A stretch of DNA of 53,647 nt from Sphingobium sp. (GTDB lineage: Bacteria; Pseudomonadota; Alphaproteobacteria; Sphingomonadales; Sphingomonadaceae), in contig JAGIAZ010000020.1 in assembly GCA_017744605.1 (NCBI GenBank), forward strand, positions 1 to 53,647, given 5' to 3'. Shown here piece after piece: positions 50,400 to 53,647 of this stretch (its first letter is position 1; each line of letters opens with the position of its first letter). The translations under genes were made by a program, and so were the position numbers. Below the pieces are notes generated by a model. That model had not been told where the DNA came from. It did not search any database and saw only the letters and a program-made list of their open reading frames with translations.

Positions 50400-50456
50400 C
50401 GGATTGGCTCCAGGCGGCAGATCCGACCGAATGCCGAATCGCCTCCACCAGGATAT

Positions 50457-50493
50457 ATCGCAGACTAGTTTAAAATACAAACTAGTCTGCGAT
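50457..50493. promoter_or_regulatory. Perfect 15-7-15 inverted repeat, likely operator
   Basis: ATCGCAGACTAGTTT and AAACTAGTCTGCGAT are perfect reverse complements around AAAATAC. Each arm contains ACTAGT. It lies between the divergent hydrolase and membrane-protein genes, 57 bases from one start and 90 from the other, and is AT-rich at its centre. The HTH regulator encoded at 51221 is the obvious candidate ligand (inference). Confidence 0.75.
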
Positions 50494-50583
50494 GTTGATA
50501 TTCGGACGCACCCGCCGTAAACGGCGGGCTGGACTGCCCGCCGGCAAAATCGGCCGATCGATCCAGGGGGATGGAGTTCTCAC

Positions 50584-51216
50584 ATGACGGAAGACACGGA
50601 TCAGGCACGCCGCGATCTCGCCTTCTTGCGCAGCTTAGCGGAAGATGGTCGCCCGACATTGCGCGCTCTGGGCGCACTGATGCTGGTGAGCGGCCTCATT
50701 CAGGCGGTCAGCGCACTCAGGCTTTGGGCGGTTGACACGGGATGGCTTGGATGGCCCGATGCTTTGCGGGCGTATCTCGGCATCGATGGCGTCATCCTGC
50801 AACTCGCCATCATGATATTGCTGCCCAAATTGGACCCCTCACTTACCTTGCGGCCCGGTTCGGCCAGCCCCGCGGGCCGCGCGATCCGCGGCGCGATGAA
50901 TGCCTTGGCTTGGGCTCTGGCTGCAGCCGTGCTGGGACTTATCGCCGCGCGATGGCAGATGCAGGATGGACAAATCCTGTCGGTCGGATTTCCGATCGTC
51001 CTGTTTGCCCTCGCAGCGGCGACATGGCAGGTGGCCTACGCTGTCAACCGCCGCCGCTGGGCGCAGCTGGCGGCTCTGGCGAGCGTCCTGTTCGCTATCG
51101 CTATGGGATCGGTCGCAGGCGGTTCGACAGCGATACTCGCTCTCGCAGCTGGCTTCGTCTCTTGCTTCGCCATTCCCGGCGCCGCCATGATGCGGCAGGC
51201 GCATAGGGAGGTCTAA
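50584..51216 (+). CDS. Six-helix membrane protein
   Basis: A 210-residue protein with a charged cytosolic N-terminus (TEDTDQARRDLAFLRSLAED) and about six membrane helices (LGALMLVSGLIQAVSALRLW; DGVILQLAIMILL; LAWALAAAVLGLIAA; VGFPIVLFALAAATWQVAYA; LAALASVLFAIAMGSVAGG; LALAAGFVSCFAIPGAAMM). No family named with confidence. It is followed after four bases by an HTH regulator, a pairing frequent in sphingomonads, so the two probably form one unit. Confidence 0.8.
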   Translation: MTEDTDQARRDLAFLRSLAEDGRPTLRALGALMLVSGLIQAVSALRLWAVDTGWLGWPDALRAYLGIDGVILQLAIMILLPKLDPSLTLRPGSASPAGRAIRGAMNALAWALAAAVLGLIAARWQMQDGQILSVGFPIVLFALAAATWQVAYAVNRRRWAQLAALASVLFAIAMGSVAGGSTAILALAAGFVSCFAIPGAAMMRQAHREV

Positions 51217-51220
51217 GGCC

Positions 51221-51523
51221 ATGACGGCCTTCGACATTGAAGGCATCGACGATATCATCCACGGCCGCATGCGGCTGGGGATCGTCGCTTATTTGGCGAG
51301 CGCCGAGGTTGCCGACTTCAATGAACTCAAGAGCAAGCTCAAGGCCACCCAGGGCAATCTCTCCGTGCACCTCTCCAAGCTCGAGGAAGCGGGCTATGTG
51401 AAGATCGAGAAAGGCTTCATCGGACGAAAGCCGCTGACTCGCGTTACACTGACCGCATCTGGTCGCGAAGCGTTCGGCAATTATCTCGACGCGATGGGCA
51501 AGCTTCTCGATACACAAAAATAG
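51221..51523 (+). CDS. Winged-helix regulator (HTH_34 / MarR-like)
   Basis: A 100-residue stand-alone DNA-binding domain: RMRLGIVAYLASAEVADFNE, LKSKLKATQGNLSVHLSKLE (recognition helix NLSVHLSKL), EAGYVKIEKGFIGRKPLTRV (wing) and TLTASGREAFGNYLDAM. Typical of the winged-helix PF13601 type that dimerises on palindromes. It is co-transcribed with the membrane protein, and the palindrome at 50457 lies just upstream, suggesting autoregulation. Confidence 0.85.
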   Translation: MTAFDIEGIDDIIHGRMRLGIVAYLASAEVADFNELKSKLKATQGNLSVHLSKLEEAGYVKIEKGFIGRKPLTRVTLTASGREAFGNYLDAMGKLLDTQK

Positions 51524-51584
51524 GAAGCGTGGCCCCCGCCAATCCGGTCACCCGACGGACGAAGACAGCATCTAAAAGCGGCCA

Positions 51585-51854
51585 TTGGCGCCGTTTCGTC
51601 AGGAATTCGTGCGGTGTCATTCTCTATTTTCCGCCCACAACGGCGCCGCGTTCGTCGCCAACGGCCACATCTCGCCGCTCGACGGATCGGTCGGCTTCGG
51701 TGTCGGGACGTTCAGCTACACAGTCCCCGCCATTACCGTCACGCACTTCATCCTGGCGGCCAATGCCGTGCCCAAGCCCACGGCCTGGGCGCTGATGGCC
51801 AGCGGCTTCGGTATCGTCGGCGCGGCCGCACGCGGCAGGGCCCGGGCGACGCGC
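51585..51854 (+). pseudogene. Remnant of a PEP-CTERM-type exported protein
   Basis: The frame carries GSVGFGVGTFSYTVPAITVT and [20 protein letters not shown] followed by [12 protein letters not shown]. This closely resembles the C-terminal sorting signal of PEP-CTERM proteins (V-P-E-P, a hydrophobic stretch, a basic end), with P-K-P replacing P-E-P. There is no start, signal peptide or long upstream frame, and the reading continues into unrelated sequence. Interpreted as the 3' relic of a deleted gene. Confidence 0.55.
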
Positions 51855-52010
51855 GCCTACGTCCATCGTTATCGAGTCACGAAGCGCGGCCGCCAACCGG
51901 CTGCGCTTTTGCGGTCGGATATCCGTCGGTCCCAGAGCGGCCGCGCTAGGCTGGACGCCCCTCGCAATCCCTCCACCACTTTCCTATCTTCCACTCTGGA
52001 CCCCGAAATG

Positions 52011-52025
52011 GAACAGATATAGAAC
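52011..52025 (+). promoter_or_regulatory. LexA (SOS) box upstream of uvrA
   Basis: GAAC-AGATATA-GAAC, the exact reverse-complement form of GTTC-N7-GTTC. It ends seven bases before the uvrA ATG, overlapping the ribosome-binding region (ACGGAG at 52025-52030), so bound LexA would block the transcript start or early elongation. Confidence 0.8.
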
Positions 52026-52032
52026 GGAGCGC

Positions 52033-53647
52033 ATGAGTCTCACCCACATCAGCGTGCGCGGCGCGCGCGAGCATAATCTCAAGGGCTTCGACGTCGATCT
52101 GCCGCGCGATGCGCTGATCGTGATCACGGGCCTGTCCGGATCGGGCAAGTCGAGCCTCGCCTTCGACACCATCTATGCGGAAGGGCAGCGGCGCTACGTG
52201 GAGTCGCTCTCCGCTTATGCGCGCCAGTTCCTCGAGATGATGCAGAAGCCGGACGTCGAGCACATCGACGGCCTCTCGCCCGCCATCTCGATCGAGCAGA
52301 AGACGACGAGCCGCAATCCGCGCTCCACCGTGGCGACCGTCACCGAGATCTATGACTATATGCGCCTGCTGTGGGCGCGTGTCGGCATCCCCTATTCGCC
52401 CGCGACCGGCCTGCCCATCGCCGCGCAGACGGTCAGCCAGATGGTCGACCGCGTCCTCGCCCTGCCCGAGGGCACGCGGCTCTATCTGCTCGCGCCCGTG
52501 GTCCGCGGCCGCAAGGGCGAGTATCGCAAGGAACTGGCCGAGTGGCAGAAGGCGGGCTTCACGCGCGTCCGCATCGACGGGGAATTCTATCCGATCGAGG
52601 AGGCCCCGGCGCTCGACAAGAAGTACAAGCATGACATCGAGGTGGTCGTCGACCGCATCGTCGTGAAGGCGGACATGGCGACCCGCCTCGCCGAGAGCTT
52701 CGAGGCCGCGCTCAAGCTCGCCGAGGGCCTTGCCTATGTCGACCTCGCCGAGGGTACGGTGGCGGGGCTGACCAGCGCACCTTCCCCGTTCGTGTCGAGC
52801 GAAGTCGAGACACGCGAGGACGGCGCTTCCGGCATCTCGACTTCGCTCGATGCGAACGGAGCGGCGGGAAAAGTGACGGCGGGCATGAAGAACACCGGCG
52901 TCCCCGCCAACCGCATCATCTTCTCCGAGAAGTTCGCCTGCCCGGTCAGCGGCTTCACCATCCCCGAGATCGAGCCGCGCCTCTTCTCGTTCAACGCGCC
53001 GCAGGGCGCCTGTCCGGCCTGCGACGGCCTGGGCGAGAAGATGCTGTTCGACGAGCAGCTGGTCGTGCCCAATGAGAGCCTCAGCCTCAAAAAGGGCGCC
53101 ATCGTCCCCTGGGCCAAGTCCAACCCGCCGAGCCCTTATTACATGCAGGTGCTCGGCAGCCTCGCCCGCGAATATGGCTTCAGTCTCGACACGCCCTGGC
53201 AGGAGCTGCCCGGCGAGGTGCGCCTCATCATCCTGCACGGCACCGGCGGCAAGCCGGTCACGCTCACCTTCCAGGACGGCAAGAAGACCTACAGCGTCAG
53301 CAAGGCGTTCGAGGGCGTCATCGGCAATCTCAACCGCCGGCTGCTGCAGACCGACAGCGCCTGGATGCGCGAGGAGCTCAGCAACTACCAGACCGCGCAG
53401 CCCTGCGAGACCTGTGGCGGCAAGCGCCTGAAACCGGAAGCATTGGCGGTCAAGATCGCGATGACCGACATCGCCACCCCCACCGCCATGTCCGTCGTCG
53501 ACGCGCTCGCCTTCTTCACCGGCCTGCCCGACGCGCTCACGCCGCAGCAGAACCAGATCGCCCGCGCCATTCTCAAGGAGATCGTCGAGCGCCTCGGCTT
53601 CCTCAACAATGTCGGCCTCGACTATCTCAACCTCGACCGCACCAGCG
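52033..53647 (+). CDS. uvrA: Excinuclease ABC subunit A, 3' end outside the window
   Basis: The first 538 residues of UvrA, the damage-sensing ATPase of nucleotide excision repair. Walker A GLSGSGKS at 33-40; [41 protein letters not shown] Zn-finger-like stretch reads [20 protein letters not shown] ... CPACDGLG, in which the first pair is C-x-x-S, not C-x-x-C. A second Cys pair [14 protein letters not shown] is near 458. Odd point: residues about 252-276 ([20 protein letters not shown]) are encoded by an in-frame dispersed palindrome. LexA box directly upstream. The frame is open to the window end. Confidence 0.95.
   Translation, partial: MSLTHISVRGAREHNLKGFDVDLPRDALIVITGLSGSGKSSLAFDTIYAEGQRRYVESLSAYARQFLEMMQKPDVEHIDGLSPAISIEQKTTSRNPRSTVATVTEIYDYMRLLWARVGIPYSPATGLPIAAQTVSQMVDRVLALPEGTRLYLLAPVVRGRKGEYRKELAEWQKAGFTRVRIDGEFYPIEEAPALDKKYKHDIEVVVDRIVVKADMATRLAESFEAALKLAEGLAYVDLAEGTVAGLTSAPSPFVSSEVETREDGASGISTSLDANGAAGKVTAGMKNTGVPANRIIFSEKFACPVSGFTIPEIEPRLFSFNAPQGACPACDGLGEKMLFDEQLVVPNESLSLKKGAIVPWAKSNPPSPYYMQVLGSLAREYGFSLDTPWQELPGEVRLIILHGTGGKPVTLTFQDGKKTYSVSKAFEGVIGNLNRRLLQTDSAWMREELSNYQTAQPCETCGGKRLKPEALAVKIAMTDIATPTAMSVVDALAFFTGLPDALTPQQNQIARAILKEIVERLGFLNNVGLDYLNLDRTS
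52786..52859. repeat. Coding-embedded palindromic element, copy 2 (uvrA)
   Basis: Arms at 52786-52810 and 52835-52859 are 25-base reverse complements apart from two adjacent bases. The core TCGAGCGAAGTCGAGA is identical to that of the envC copy. Spacer is 24 bases. Read in frame within uvrA without a stop. Confidence 0.85.

Noticed and set aside
50400..50480. Longer hydrolase start reading through the palindrome (MYFKLVCD...)
   Set aside because: It would place the operator-like dyad inside the gene and bury the signal peptide; ATG 50399 is natural.
51946..53238. Open minus-strand frame opposite uvrA
   Set aside because: Antisense shadow; UvrA motifs and the LexA box are on the plus strand.

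Overview
The window is GC-rich alphaproteobacterial chromosome, most likely from the order Sphingomonadales. The pointers are a crtY-crtI-crtB carotenoid cluster, coq7, a bamE / CBP3 chaperone / YceD block, a nadD-rsfS-rlmH-envC-ctpA block, a mutY / DUF721 / DsbA / DsbA / smc block, a large TonB-dependent receptor, many NTF2-like (SnoaL) proteins, a PEP-CTERM-like remnant, and SOS boxes of the alphaproteobacterial type (GTTC-N7-GTTC). The genus cannot be fixed from this sequence alone. No rRNA, tRNA, CRISPR array, phage or intact insertion sequence was found.

Layout. 1-4.1 kb: two SnoaL-like genes, a YezD-like small gene and a TonB-dependent receptor closed by a good terminator. 4.6-9.1 kb: a winged-helix regulator, a membrane-anchored TolB-like/TPR protein and a RhlE-type DEAD-box RNA helicase with a repetitive basic tail. 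9.1-21.3 kb: envelope, translation and DNA-repair housekeeping (bamE; CBP3 chaperone; yceD; SOS-controlled dinB; nhaA; nadD-rsfS-rlmH; envC; ctpA; dsbB; coq7; small ASCH-like and DUF1348 genes). 21.3-28.1 kb: a GT2 glycosyltransferase, a sterol-desaturase-like hydroxylase with DUF2141, and crtY-crtI-LOG-crtB. 28.1-38.3 kb: an inositol-monophosphatase-type phosphatase, pmbA, nudC, mutY, a DUF721 protein, two DsbA-like thioredoxins and smc. 38.3-43.8 kb: hypothetical genes, a GGDEF-EAL membrane protein, two tiny overlapping ORFs and a crotonase closely resembling the DSF synthase RpfF. 44.1-46.7 kb: a tightly coupled four-gene module of secreted proteins (two DUF6152 paralogues between two paralogues of an unnamed family). 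46.8-52 kb: a polytopic membrane protein, a double-SnoaL protein, a secreted alpha/beta hydrolase, a perfect 15-7-15 palindrome, a six-helix membrane protein with an HTH regulator, and a PEP-CTERM remnant. 52.0 kb to the end: the first 538 codons of SOS-controlled uvrA.

Working together. CrtB makes phytoene, CrtI desaturates it and CrtY cyclises it. DsbB and the DsbA-like proteins serve periplasmic disulfide chemistry. DinB and UvrA are SOS repair genes with visible LexA boxes. EnvC and CtpA handle the cell wall and periplasmic proteolysis. The GGDEF-EAL protein and the RpfF homologue may belong to one signalling theme (inference).

The most unusual signals are several families of dispersed palindromic repeats. 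One family lies inside coding sequence twice: in frame in uvrA, and as the positively charged start of the EnvC signal peptide. The DUF6152 module is the best candidate for an undescribed system.
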